Source: Actinomyces respiraculi
Lineage (GTDB): Bacteria; Actinomycetota; Actinomycetes; Actinomycetales; Actinomycetaceae
NCBI RefSeq assembly: GCF_014595995.2
Contig: NZ_CP063989.1
Location: 1,240,001-1,304,000, forward strand
DNA: 64,000 nucleotides
Direction of reading: 5' to 3'
A model generated the notes under the pieces. The model searched no databases and was not told the DNA's origin. It saw only the letters and a list, made by a program, of their open reading frames with translations. Of this stretch, positions 1-9,596 are shown piece by piece. The stretch's first letter is position 1. The number at the start of each line of letters is the position of its first letter. The position numbers and the translations under genes are program-made.

Positions 1-1
1 C

Positions 2-1279
<1,278 letters not shown>

Positions 1280-1302
1280 GCCCGTCGCGCCTGTAAGCCC
1301 CC

Positions 1303-1342
1303 TCGTCGGGGCCCGTCCCTCACGGTCGGCGGGCCCCGACGA
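1303..1342 (+). terminator. Terminator-like hairpin after the permease gene
   Basis: A perfect 13-bp stem (1303-1315 with 1330-1342) and a 14-nt loop lie 24 bases after the permease stop. There is no U tract, which is usual for high-GC actinobacterial terminators. Confidence 0.65.
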
Positions 1343-1470
1343 CGCCGCCCGACGGTCTTTGCGACGGTAAGCGGCTCGACGTGAGTGCGTCCCGTCCCGA
1401 ACGGCCGCCCGTGCCGCCCGGTTCCCGATAGCCTGGCGCCCCCGCCCCCACCTGACAGAGAGGTCAGCAC

Positions 1471-2421
1471 ATGGCTCTGTACGAGGTCCCCTTCGCCTCC
1501 GCCAACGGCCGCGACGAGATCAAGGCCTGGATCTACACCCCCGCCACCATCCGCCCGCGCGGCATCGTCCAGCTCGTCCATGGGCTCGGCGAGCACTCGC
1601 GCCGCTACCTCCACCTCATCGCCACGCTCCTCGAGCACGGCTACGTCGTCGCCGCCGACGACCACGCAGGCCACGGCGCGACCGCCATGGCGTCGGGCAT
1701 CTGGCAGGACGCCGGCGAGCACGGTGACAAGGTGGTCGTCGAGGACGAGCGGCGCCTGCGCGAGATCGTCACCGAGCGCTTCCCCGACCTGCCCTACATC
1801 CTCTTCGGCCACTCCTGGGGATCCATGATCGCCCGGGCCCTGAGCGCCACCCATCCCGAGGGCCTCGCGGGCGCCATCTACTGTGGCCCCGTCGCCCACA
1901 TGCGTGGCCTCGAGGACCCTGCCGTGGAGCAGGCCCTCGACACCGCCATCGCCGAGCGCGGCGGGGAGGCCCTCGACACCGACGGCCTGTCCGCCCTCAT
2001 GTTCGTCGGCGTCAACGAGCGCTACGGCGACGGCGTGCCCCCGACCGCCTGGGTCGCCCTGGACGAGGGCGTAGTCGCCGACCACGCGATCGACCCGTAC
2101 AACAACTTCGGGGCGCCCATGACGCTGCGCTTCGCCAAGTCCTTCTGCACCCTGTACCGCCGCTGCAACGGCACCGCGTGGGCCGAGTCGATGCCCACCG
2201 ACCTGCCGGTGCTCATCCTCGCCGGGGACCAGGACCCCGTCGGCAACTACGGCGAAGGTGCCTACGCACTGGCCAACGATCTGTGGGCGGCAGGCCTGCG
2301 CGACGTGCGCACGCGCGTGTGGACCGGGGTGCGCCACGAGGTGCACAACGAGCCGACGACGCGCGCCGAGGTCGAGACCGAGGTACTCGCCTTCGTCGGC
2401 CGCTTCGCGCGCGAGGGCTGA
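1471..2421 (+). CDS. Alpha/beta hydrolase, monoacylglycerol lipase / lysophospholipase type
   Basis: A 316-residue soluble hydrolase of the serine aminopeptidase S33 / Hydrolase_4 group, which typically cleaves monoacylglycerols or lysophospholipids. The oxyanion-hole segment LVHGLGEHSRRY is at 35-46, the nucleophile elbow GHSWGS at 113-118 (Ser115), the acid Asp in LAGDQDPVG near 250, and the histidine in GVRHEVHNE near 289. No signal peptide or membrane helix is visible, so it should be cytoplasmic. The ATG is preceded by AGAGAGG at a suitable distance. It stands alone between the permease terminator and a repeat-rich region. The fold is clear; the substrate is inferred from the family only. 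Confidence 0.85.
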   Translation: MALYEVPFASANGRDEIKAWIYTPATIRPRGIVQLVHGLGEHSRRYLHLIATLLEHGYVVAADDHAGHGATAMASGIWQDAGEHGDKVVVEDERRLREIVTERFPDLPYILFGHSWGSMIARALSATHPEGLAGAIYCGPVAHMRGLEDPAVEQALDTAIAERGGEALDTDGLSALMFVGVNERYGDGVPPTAWVALDEGVVADHAIDPYNNFGAPMTLRFAKSFCTLYRRCNGTAWAESMPTDLPVLILAGDQDPVGNYGEGAYALANDLWAAGLRDVRTRVWTGVRHEVHNEPTTRAEVETEVLAFVGRFAREG

Positions 2422-2425
2422 CAGC

Positions 2426-2526
2426 GTTCCCCCGTTTGGACCGTGTTCCCCCGTTTGGACCACCCCAGACGCGTCCGTAGGTGGTCCGCAATGACGGCTG
2501 CTGGTCCAGATCGCAGGACGTGGTCC
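2426..2526 (+). repeat. Array of GGACC/GGTCC motifs, including a 17-bp direct repeat
   Basis: A 17-bp unit beginning GTTCCCCCGTTTGG occurs at 2426-2442 and again at 2445-2461. Its GGACC core returns in the opposite orientation (GGTCC) at 2483, 2503 and 2522. Successive cores are 19, 26, 20 and 19 bases apart, close to two helical turns except for the middle gap. The array sits just upstream of a -10-like TAGCCT (2559-2564) and of the broken gene at 2612, so it may be the binding array of a regulator. Confidence 0.5.
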
Positions 2527-2611
2527 GAACTCACCCCCCACAGGCCCCTGATGGATCGGTAGCCTGACCCGGTCACTGCCGACAGGCGACGCGTGAACGA
2601 AGGAGCCCTCC

Positions 2612-3100
2612 GTGATGGGCCACACGACCCGGCCGGACCGCCGGCCCCGGCGTCGAGGCCTACCGCCTCATCATCGCGCCCGACGGCGAGTCCCTCCTGC
2701 CGCTGACCGGTGAGGGACTGCGGGCCTGGGTGCCCACCTGCCACATCGACGCCTCCCTCGGCTTCATGCGCCTGCCCGAGCCCTCCCGCGACATCGACTC
2801 CTACCGGCCCGGCGAGGCCGCCCTAGAATGGGCCGCGGACCCCGACGACGCCGACCTCGCCGCCATCGTCGACCTGGGGCCCAGCAGGAGCACGTGTGGG
2901 AGCTGCTGCGCGGCCGCTTCAAGCCCAGCGGGCTGCTACCGGCCTCCATGACGGCGGTCGAGCGCCATTGCGGGGACCTGCCCTTCGATGACGAGGCCTA
3001 CACCGACGTCGTCGGCAACCGCTACGCCTTCGGCTTCGGTCTGGGCTGGGACGGCGTTATCGACGACGAGCGCACGCACCGCTACCGCGCCGGCAGCTGA
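2612..3100 (+). pseudogene. Hypothetical protein gene broken by two compensating frameshifts
   Basis: A good ribosome binding site (AAGGAG, 2600-2605) precedes GTG 2612 / ATG 2615, but that frame soon loses protein-like composition. A coherent frame starting near GVEAYRLIIAPDGE begins one base later (about 2650, in a CCCC run) and continues to about 2877. There the reading must slip back by one base in GGGGCCC to continue with QQEHVWELLRGRF and end at TGA 3100. The spliced product would be about 160 residues, acidic and soluble. I do not recognise the family. Both slips fall in short G/C runs, so either the gene is recently dead or the two sites are sequencing errors and the gene is intact. 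Confidence 0.5.
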
Positions 3101-3182
3101 GCGTGGGCCGGGCTCGGGTGAGCCGGCAGGGGCCCCGTCCTGAGGGCGGATCAGCCAGTCGGGGAGGACGTGGCCGTCGGCC

Positions 3183-3240
3183 GGACGCCCGGGTTGTCGG
3201 CGGGACGCCCGGGTCATCGGCCGGTACGCCCCGCTACCCT
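3183..3240 (+). promoter_or_regulatory. hisD upstream region: direct repeat plus leaderless -10 box
   Basis: A -10 box TACCCT (3235-3240) lies exactly six bases before the hisD ATG at 3247, which would place transcription start at or next to the start codon. No Shine-Dalgarno sequence is present. Just upstream, the 12-mer GGACGCCCGGGT occurs twice (3183-3194 and 3203-3214), 20 bases apart, as a possible operator. Confidence 0.55.
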
Positions 3241-3246
3241 GACGCC

Positions 3247-4602
3247 ATGCTCACTCGCATCGACCTGCGCGACACCGATCTCACCGCCCGCGAGCTCGCC
3301 GAGGCCCTGCCCCGCGCCACCCTCGACGTCGCGGCCGCCCTCGAGGCCGTGACCCCCACCATCGAGGACGTGCGCGAGCGTGGCGCTGCGGCCCTGCGCG
3401 ACGCGGCTGAGCGCTTCGACCACGTGCGCCCCGAGCACCTGCGGGTGCCCGCCGTCGCCATCGCCGAGGCGCTGGGGTCCCTCGATGCGCCGGTGCGCGA
3501 GGCCCTGGAGCTGTCTATCGCCCACAACCGTGCCGGCCACCGCGCCCAGCTGCCCACCGAGCGCGTCACCGAGATCGTTCCCGGTGGCACCGTCACCCAG
3601 CGGTGGGTCCCCGTGCGCCGCGTGGGGCTGTACGTGCCCGGCGGGCTCGCCGTCTACCCCAGCTCGGTCGTCATGAACGTCGTCGCCGCCCAGGTTGCCG
3701 GCGTGGCGCAGGTGGCTCTGGCCTCCCCGCCGCAGAAGGAGCACGGCGGCCTGCCCCACCCGACGATCCTCGCGGCCTGTGCCCTGCTGGGCGTCGACGA
3801 GGTCTACGCCGTGGGCGGCGCTCAGGCAGTCGCCATGCTCGCCTACGGCGCCCGCGCCGAGACCGAGACCGACCGGGCCGACATCTCCGCGGCGGGCGGC
3901 AGCTCCGACCAGCTGTGCGAGAGCGTCGATGTCGTTACCGGCCCGGGCAACATCTTCGTCGCCGCTGCCAAGCGCGCGGTGCGCGGCGTCGTCGGCATCG
4001 ACGCCGAGGCCGGGCCCACCGAGATCGCGATCCTCGCCGACGCCACCGCCGACCCCGAACTGGTGGCCGCCGACCTGCTCTCCCAGGCCGAGCACGACCC
4101 GAACGCCGGCAGTGTCCTCATCACCGACTCTCCCGCCCTGGCGGAGGCCACCGACGCCGCCCTGGAGCGGCGCACCGCCGCGACCAAGCACGCCGAGCGG
4201 GCCAGGACGGCCCTGACCGGCCCGCAGTCCGCCGTCGTGCTCGTGCGCGACCTCGAGCAGGGCCTCGCCGTCACCGACGCCTACGCGGCCGAGCACCTGG
4301 AGATCCACACGGCCGACGCCGCGCAGGTGGCCCGCCGTGTCCACAACGCCGGCGCGATCTTCGTCGGCCCCTACTCGCCGGTGCCGCTGGGCGACTACCT
4401 CGCCGGCTCCAACCACGTGCTGCCCACCGGTGGCACCGCCCGCTTCGCCGCCGGCCTGAGCGTCATGGCCTACCTCAAGCCCGTCCAGGTCATCGACTAC
4501 GACGCCGAGGCCCTGGCCTCGCTCACAGGCCCGCTGACGGCCCTGGCCGAGTCCGAGGACCTGCCCGCCCACGGTGAGGCGGCCCGGGCCCGGCAGCGCT
4601 AA
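3247..4602 (+). CDS. hisD: Histidinol dehydrogenase
   Basis: A 451-residue NAD- and zinc-dependent enzyme for the last two oxidations of histidine synthesis (L-histidinol to L-histidine). Signature blocks are clear: [14 protein letters not shown] (126-139), [12 protein letters not shown] (232-243), [11 protein letters not shown] (255-265). Family zinc/catalytic residues are visible as Gln280 and His283 ([10 protein letters not shown]), Glu349-His350 (AEHLEIH), Asp383 and His390 (GDYLAGSNH). Around 205-223 there is a polar insertion ([13 protein letters not shown]) not found in the E. coli enzyme. ATG 3247 is chosen because the family N-terminus starts there and a leaderless -10 box fits it; the open frame extends further upstream without homology. 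The gene ends 9 bases from the end of the convergent recQ-like gene. Confidence 0.96.
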   Translation: MLTRIDLRDTDLTARELAEALPRATLDVAAALEAVTPTIEDVRERGAAALRDAAERFDHVRPEHLRVPAVAIAEALGSLDAPVREALELSIAHNRAGHRAQLPTERVTEIVPGGTVTQRWVPVRRVGLYVPGGLAVYPSSVVMNVVAAQVAGVAQVALASPPQKEHGGLPHPTILAACALLGVDEVYAVGGAQAVAMLAYGARAETETDRADISAAGGSSDQLCESVDVVTGPGNIFVAAAKRAVRGVVGIDAEAGPTEIAILADATADPELVAADLLSQAEHDPNAGSVLITDSPALAEATDAALERRTAATKHAERARTALTGPQSAVVLVRDLEQGLAVTDAYAAEHLEIHTADAAQVARRVHNAGAIFVGPYSPVPLGDYLAGSNHVLPTGGTARFAAGLSVMAYLKPVQVIDYDAEALASLTGPLTALAESEDLPAHGEAARARQR

Positions 4603-4611
4603 GAGCCGGCC

Positions 4612-6906
4612 TCAGCGCTGGGCCAGGACGAAGGGATGTACGCTGGCCGCACCCGCCTCGCGCAGCAGCGAGGCCGCAACAGTGAGCGTCCAGCCCGAGT
4701 CTGTCCAGTCGTCCACAAGTACGACGTGGGCGCCCTGCAGGCTCGCGAGCGCGCTGCGGGACCAGTTCTCCATCGTGAGCGAGCGGGCGACGTCCGCCAG
4801 GCGGAAGGCGGAGCCGACGTCGTGGCGCCCCGGCTCGCCGCGCACGGACACGATCCCCAGCGGCGGCGCGGCAAGCGTCCGGGCCACCGCGTTGCCGAGC
4901 TGGCGCAGCAGCTGCGGACGGGTGCGCGAGTCGATGAGCACAGCGACGAGCTCGCCCTGCTCTCCCGGCGCACCCGCCTCCTCCGGCTGGGCCAGCGCGC
5001 CGAGCCTGACGGCCACCTCGATGGCCGCCTCACGCAGCGCTGCCGGGACACCGCCGTCCTGGCCGCCGTACGCCACAGGCAGTGACCCTCCCGCCGTGCT
5101 GCCGACAGTGGCACCGGGGGCGCTGGTGCCGACGGCGGGGCCCGTGGGCTCGGCCGCAGCCGGCTCGACGAGCTCCCTCAGGGCTTGAGACACGCCGAGC
5201 CCGTCCAGGCGCCCGACCGCCAGGCCCGCGGAGGCCCGGCGGTCCTCAGGGATGCGCCCGCGCAGCCCCGGTAGGCCCAGGCGCTCCATGCCCGTGGGCC
5301 ACTGCCTGCGGGGCTCGATGACCACCCCCACGCGCGCCAGCGACGCCCGTGCCGCCTCGACCTCCTGCTCACCGGCCTCGACCTCGAGCGCCAGACCCCC
5401 GCACAGGTCGCAGGCCCCGCAGCGCCACCCCTCGGGCATGGACGGATCGTCCAGCGTCGAGCGCAGGAAGGCCATCCGGCAGCCGGGAGCCTCAAGCGCC
5501 TCATAGGCGAGCATGAGGTCCTGCTCCGCCAGCCGTGCGGCCTCGACGCGCTGGTAGCGCTCGGCGTCATAGGCCCATGTCGCGCCCGTGGAGACCCAGC
5601 CACCGCGCACCCGCAGCACCGCACCGTCCACATCCAACACCTTGAGCATCGACTCCAACCGCGTCCGCCGCAGGCTCGTGATGGTCTCAAGCACCGCGGT
5701 GCTCATAGGGCCCTCGCCGTTCTCGCGCGCGGCCTCCAGTGCGGCCAGGACCTCACGGACCTCCTGCTCCGGCGGGAATCCCTGGGCCCCGAACCACTCC
5801 CAGATCGAGTGGTCCTCCGCACCCGGCAGGAGCACGACCTCTGCCCGGTCCACGCCACGGCCCGCACGCCCGACCTGCTGGTAGTAGGCGACCGGGGAGG
5901 CGGGCGATCCCACATGCACCACGAAGGTGAGGTCCGGCTTGTCAAAGCCCATCCCCAGGGCGGAGGTCGCCACCAGGGCCTTGACCCGGTTGGACTTGAG
6001 CTCCTCCTCCAGGCGCTCGCGCTCGGCCGGGTCCGTCTGACCCGTATAGGCAGCCACCTCAAGCCCCGCCTCGCGCAGGCGCTCGCTGACCTGGGCGGCC
6101 GCGTCCGGCAGCCTGCGCACCGCCAGGTGCAGGGAGTCGCGCTCAAGCGAGCCGCGCAGCACGAGCACACCCGGCTCACCGGTTGTCACCGGCTCTGCTG
6201 GGGCCGCCCCGTGCGCCCCCAGCTGCTCGGCGACGTCGGCCGTCACCCTCGCGTTGGCGGTCGCCGTCGTCGCCAGCACGGGGGTGCGCGCCGGAAGGCC
6301 GGACAACAGGGTGCGGATACGCCGGTAGTCGGGGCGGAAGTCGTGCCCCCAGTCCGAGATGCAGTGCGCCTCGTCGATGACGACCAGACCGGCGTCGGCG
6401 GCCAGGTGGGGCAGCACCTCGTCACGGAAGACCGGGTTGTTGAGTCTCTCCGGGGACACGAGCAGCACGTCCACCTGCCCGGCGCGCACCTGCTGCTCAA
6501 TGGCGTCCCACTCGGTGGCATTAGCCGAGTTCATCGTCACCGCATGGATGTCCGCCCGGCGCGCGGCCGTGACCTGGTCACGCATGAGGGCCAGCAGCGG
6601 GGAGACAATGACGGTCGCGCCCGCGCCGGTGCGCGAGCCGGGGGAGGGGGTCGGCGAGCCCTCCTGCCATCCCGCCCAGCCCTCGCGCAGCAGCACCGTG
6701 GCGACGAAGTAGACGGCCGACTTGCCCCAGCCGGTGCGCTGGACCACGAGCGCACGACGGCGCCCGATGACGAGCGCCTCGATCGCGCTCCACTGGTCCT
6801 CGCGCAGACGGGCGTTCTCGCGCCCGACGAGCGCGCGCAGAACGGCCTCGGCGCGCTCGCGGACGGGTGAGGACGGCGAGCCGGTGGCAGCGGTGGCGGT
6901 GTCCAT
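4612..6906 (-). CDS. RecQ-family DNA helicase fused to a C-terminal phosphoribosyltransferase-like domain
   Basis: A 764-residue protein. The first half is a RecQ-type SF2 helicase: motif I QRTGWGKSA, DEAH box VIDEAHCISDWGHDFRP, motif III ATTATA, and the C-lobe signatures TSALGMGFDKPD and YQQVGRAGRG. A RecQ zinc-binding cluster follows (CR...CGACDLCGG). After a variable linker the last ~130 residues resemble a type I phosphoribosyltransferase, with the PRPP-loop pattern VVLVDDWTDSG near the C-terminus. The helicase should unwind branched DNA at stalled or broken forks; what the second domain does is unknown. ATG 6906 is preferred over an in-frame ATG 93 bases upstream because a TAGCGT box lies seven bases before it and homology begins here. 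Confidence 0.85.
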   Translation of the reverse strand: MDTATAATGSPSSPVRERAEAVLRALVGRENARLREDQWSAIEALVIGRRRALVVQRTGWGKSAVYFVATVLLREGWAGWQEGSPTPSPGSRTGAGATVIVSPLLALMRDQVTAARRADIHAVTMNSANATEWDAIEQQVRAGQVDVLLVSPERLNNPVFRDEVLPHLAADAGLVVIDEAHCISDWGHDFRPDYRRIRTLLSGLPARTPVLATTATANARVTADVAEQLGAHGAAPAEPVTTGEPGVLVLRGSLERDSLHLAVRRLPDAAAQVSERLREAGLEVAAYTGQTDPAERERLEEELKSNRVKALVATSALGMGFDKPDLTFVVHVGSPASPVAYYQQVGRAGRGVDRAEVVLLPGAEDHSIWEWFGAQGFPPEQEVREVLAALEAARENGEGPMSTAVLETITSLRRTRLESMLKVLDVDGAVLRVRGGWVSTGATWAYDAERYQRVEAARLAEQDLMLAYEALEAPGCRMAFLRSTLDDPSMPEGWRCGACDLCGGLALEVEAGEQEVEAARASLARVGVVIEPRRQWPTGMERLGLPGLRGRIPEDRRASAGLAVGRLDGLGVSQALRELVEPAAAEPTGPAVGTSAPGATVGSTAGGSLPVAYGGQDGGVPAALREAAIEVAVRLGALAQPEEAGAPGEQGELVAVLIDSRTRPQLLRQLGNAVARTLAAPPLGIVSVRGEPGRHDVGSAFRLADVARSLTMENWSRSALASLQGAHVVLVDDWTDSGWTLTVAASLLREAGAASVHPFVLAQR

Positions 6907-6913
6907 ACCGAGC

Positions 6914-6919
6914 ACGCTA
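6914..6919 (-). promoter_or_regulatory. Leaderless -10 box of the RecQ-PRTase gene
   Basis: On the minus strand TAGCGT (6919 to 6914) is followed by seven bases and then the ATG at 6906. There is no Shine-Dalgarno sequence, so the mRNA probably begins at or near the start codon. Confidence 0.45.
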
Positions 6920-7036
6920 GCGCCCGCTGAGCGGCACAGGGCGGCGTTGAGTGACGGGGGCCGGGCAGCGAGCGGGACCGATCGTCCCAGACGGTCCACA
7001 TCACGGACCGGGGTGCGCGGCGGTCAGGACGACCAG

Positions 7037-7147
7037 TACTCTCACGGCACAACCATCCCGAGCGGCTGAGAGACCTGGCTCCCCGACGCCGCAGCAACCG
7101 CCCCGCCCCGACGGCGGACGGTGCTCCCGCCAGGAACGATGGAAGGA
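7037..7147 (+). promoter_or_regulatory. SAM riboswitch (S-box / SAM-I clan) upstream of the MetE-like gene
   Basis: A -10-like TACTCT (7037-7042) precedes a structured leader from about 7051. It contains the S-box core elements GGCTGAGAGACCTGGCTC, GCAGCAACC (7091-7099) and GGTGCTCC, and ends with CCAGGAACGATGG. The closing P1 helix pairs CCATC (7053-7057) with GATGG (7138-7142). The 3' side of P1 overlaps the Shine-Dalgarno GGAAGG (7141-7146), so ligand binding would most simply hide the ribosome site. S-adenosylmethionine is inferred from the motif set and the downstream methionine-synthase-like gene. Confidence 0.72.
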
Positions 7148-7157
7148 CGGCACCACC

Positions 7158-8354
7158 GTGAGCACACACATCCGCACCACCCACGTCGGCTCGCTGCCCC
7201 GCACCGACGCCCTGCTGACGGCCAACGCCGAGCACGCGGCCGGCACCCTCGATGCCGCTGGTCTGGCCGCCGTCGTCACCGCTGAGACCGAGGCGGTCGT
7301 CGCCCGCCAGGTCGCCACCGGCATCGACGTCGTCAACGACGGCGAGTACGGCCACGCCATGACCGAGAAGGTCGACTACGGCGCCTGGTGGAGCTACAGC
7401 TTCACTCGCTTCAGCGGTCTTGAGCTCCTTCAGACCCTGCCCGAGCGCAAGCCCACCCCGCCCGGCAAGCTCGAGCTCGACGCCATGGTGGAGCGGCGCG
7501 ACTGGGTCGCCTTCGCCGAGGCCTACTCAGACCCGACGTCGGGCATCCACCTGGCGACGCGTCGGCCGTGGGTCTTCCCCGTCGTCACCGGCGAGATCCG
7601 TTACACCGGTCATGAGGTCGTCGCCCGTGACATCGCCGCTCTCAGGGCGGCCCTGAAGCGCGCCGACAAGCCACTGTCCGACGGCTTCGTCGCCTCCGTC
7701 TCCCCGGCCTCGGCCGCACGCGTCGGCAACTACTACTACGAGGACGACGAGGCCGCCGTGTGGGCCTGGGCTGAGGCCCTGCGTGAGGAGTACCGGGCGA
7801 TCACCGACGCCGGCCTGACCCTCCAGATCGACGCCCCCGACCTGGCGGAGTCCTGGGACCAGTTCGTCGTCGAGCCCTCCCTGGAGGACTACCGTCGCTT
7901 CTCCCAGGTGCGCATCGAGGCCCTCAATCACGCCCTGGAGGGCATCGACCCGGCGCTCGTGCGCTACCACGTGTGCTGGGGCTCCTGGCACGGCCCGCAC
8001 TCGACCGACATCGGCTTCGACAAGATCGTCGACCTGGCCCTGACGGTCAACGCCAACGGCCTGAGCTTCGAGGCGGCCAACGCGCGCCACGAGCACGAGT
8101 GGAAGATCTGGAAGGACACCGAGCTGCCCGAGGGCAAGTACCTCATCCCGGGCGTCGTCGGGCACGCCACGAATGTCTTGGAGCACCCCGAGCTCGTCGC
8201 CGGCCGCATCGAGCGCTTCGCCTCGCTCGTCGGCCCCGAGCGGGTGGTTGCCTCCACCGACTGCGGTCTGGGCGGTCGCGTGCACTCCCAGATCGCCTGG
8301 GCCAAGCTCGAGGCTCTTGCCGACGGCGCCCGCCTGGCCTCGCAGCGACTGTGA
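7158..8354 (+). CDS. Cobalamin-independent methionine synthase II-like methyltransferase
   Basis: A 398-residue protein related to the C-terminal catalytic half of MetE (COG0620). In the full enzyme this half moves a methyl group to homocysteine through a zinc-bound thiolate. Visible blocks are TTHVGSLPRTD at the N-terminus, RYHVCWGSWHGPH (His-Cys zinc ligands) and STDCGLGGRVHS (second Cys ligand) near the end. It lacks the N-terminal MetE half, so it may use a methyl donor other than folate polyglutamate or act on another thiol. GTG 7158 is set by the GGAAGG site that forms part of the SAM riboswitch, which supports a role in methionine supply or methyl recycling. A strong hairpin follows. 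Confidence 0.82.
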   Translation: MSTHIRTTHVGSLPRTDALLTANAEHAAGTLDAAGLAAVVTAETEAVVARQVATGIDVVNDGEYGHAMTEKVDYGAWWSYSFTRFSGLELLQTLPERKPTPPGKLELDAMVERRDWVAFAEAYSDPTSGIHLATRRPWVFPVVTGEIRYTGHEVVARDIAALRAALKRADKPLSDGFVASVSPASAARVGNYYYEDDEAAVWAWAEALREEYRAITDAGLTLQIDAPDLAESWDQFVVEPSLEDYRRFSQVRIEALNHALEGIDPALVRYHVCWGSWHGPHSTDIGFDKIVDLALTVNANGLSFEAANARHEHEWKIWKDTELPEGKYLIPGVVGHATNVLEHPELVAGRIERFASLVGPERVVASTDCGLGGRVHSQIAWAKLEALADGARLASQRL

Positions 8355-8358
8355 GCCA

Positions 8359-8390
8359 CGGGGGCGTCCACCCCGGCGCGGACGCCCCCG
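8359..8390 (+). terminator. Terminator hairpin between the MetE-like gene and hisC
   Basis: Perfect 11-bp stem (8359-8369 with 8380-8390), 10-nt loop, 5 bases after the MetE-like stop and 22 bases before the hisC -10 box. It separates the two transcription units. Confidence 0.75.
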
Positions 8391-8411
8391 CTCGCGGCAC
8401 GCCCCTCCTCC

Positions 8412-8417
8412 TACACT
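8412..8417 (+). promoter_or_regulatory. Leaderless -10 box of hisC
   Basis: TACACT is followed by exactly six bases and then the GTG start of hisC, with no Shine-Dalgarno sequence. The spacing is identical to hisD and hisH. Confidence 0.6.
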
Positions 8418-8423
8418 GCGGAC

Positions 8424-9545
8424 GTGAGCAACCTCCCCCTGCGCCCCGGTCTGGCGGGCGACACCCCCTACGGCGCCCCCGAGATGGACGTGCCGGCCCG
8501 GCTCAACGTCAACGAGAACCCCTACCCGCCCTCGCCGGCGGTCATTGACGACATCGCTGACGCCGTGCGCGCCGCCGCCACCCGTCTCAACCGCTACCCG
8601 GACCGCGAGTTCCCGGCCCTGCGCCAGGCGCTGGCCGACTACCTCGCCGTCGAGTCCGGGGTGCGGGTGCCCTGGCAGCAGATCTGGGCCGCCAACGGGT
8701 CCAACGAGGTGATGCTCCACGTCCTGCAGGCCTTCGGCGGCCCCGGCCGTGTGTGCCTGTCCTTCACCCCCACCTACTCGATGTATCCCGAGTACGCGCG
8801 CGACACCCTCACCGAGTACGTCACCCTCGCCCGCAGGCAGGACTTCACTCTCGACGTCGAGGCCGTGCGCGCCGCCATCGTCGCCCACCACCCGGCGGTC
8901 GTCATCCTCGCCAGTCCCAACAACCCCACGGGCACCGCCCTGCCCCTGGAGGACGTGCGCGCCATCCTCGACGCCGCCCGCGGTGCCGGCCCCTTCGACG
9001 AGGACGGCGCCCCCACGGACGCCGTCGTGGTCGTGGATGAGGCCTACGGCGAGTTCCGCCGTCCGGGCGTGCCCAGCGCGCTTGAGCTGCTGGCGGACTA
9101 TGAGCACCTGGCGGTCAGCCGCACCATGAGCAAGGCCTTCGGTATGGCCGGCCTGCGCCTGGGCTACCTCGCCGCCACCAGGGCGCTCGTCGACGCCCTG
9201 CGGGTCGTGCGCCTGCCCTACCACCTGTCCGCCATCAGTCAGGCGGCGGCCCTGGCCGCCCTCGCGCACCGCGAGGAGCTCATGAGCCAGGTCGCTTCCC
9301 TGCGCGACGAGCGCGACGCCACCGTCGCCTGGCTGCGCGCGCAGGGGCACATGGCCTTTGAGTCCGACGCCAACTTCGTCCTCTTCGGCCCCTTCGAGGA
9401 CCGTCAGGCCGTCTTCGAAGGCCTGCTCGAGCGCGGCGTCCTCATCCGCGTTGTCGGTCCTGACGGGTACCTTCGGGTATGCATGGGCACGCCGTCGCAG
9501 ATGGAGGCCTTCCGCACCGCCCTGACCGCCGTCACCCGCCCCTGA
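8424..9545 (+). CDS. hisC: Histidinol-phosphate aminotransferase
   Basis: A 373-residue fold-type I PLP enzyme that converts imidazole-acetol phosphate and glutamate to histidinol phosphate. The N-terminal LNVNENPYPPSP (27-38) is the substrate-binding signature of HisC. Cofactor residues are Asn167 in SPNNPTG (164-170), Asp205 in VVDEAYGEF and the Schiff-base lysine Lys237 in SRTMSKAFGMAG; LRLGY (244-248) carries the phosphate-binding arginine. GTG 8424 is preferred because the frame opens there and a leaderless -10 box fits. It is first of a hisC-hisB-unknown unit ended by a hairpin at 11069. Aromatic aminotransferases are close relatives, but the his context settles the call. Confidence 0.94.
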   Translation: MSNLPLRPGLAGDTPYGAPEMDVPARLNVNENPYPPSPAVIDDIADAVRAAATRLNRYPDREFPALRQALADYLAVESGVRVPWQQIWAANGSNEVMLHVLQAFGGPGRVCLSFTPTYSMYPEYARDTLTEYVTLARRQDFTLDVEAVRAAIVAHHPAVVILASPNNPTGTALPLEDVRAILDAARGAGPFDEDGAPTDAVVVVDEAYGEFRRPGVPSALELLADYEHLAVSRTMSKAFGMAGLRLGYLAATRALVDALRVVRLPYHLSAISQAAALAALAHREELMSQVASLRDERDATVAWLRAQGHMAFESDANFVLFGPFEDRQAVFEGLLERGVLIRVVGPDGYLRVCMGTPSQMEAFRTALTAVTRP

Positions 9546-9596
9546 GCCACCCGCGACACCACGAGCCCACGAGACCAGGAGACCAGGAGACACTGC

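Noticed and set aside
3103..3246. N-terminal extension of hisD by 48 codons
   Set aside because: The extra residues have no similarity to HisD and cover the repeats and the -10 box; ATG 3247 fits better.
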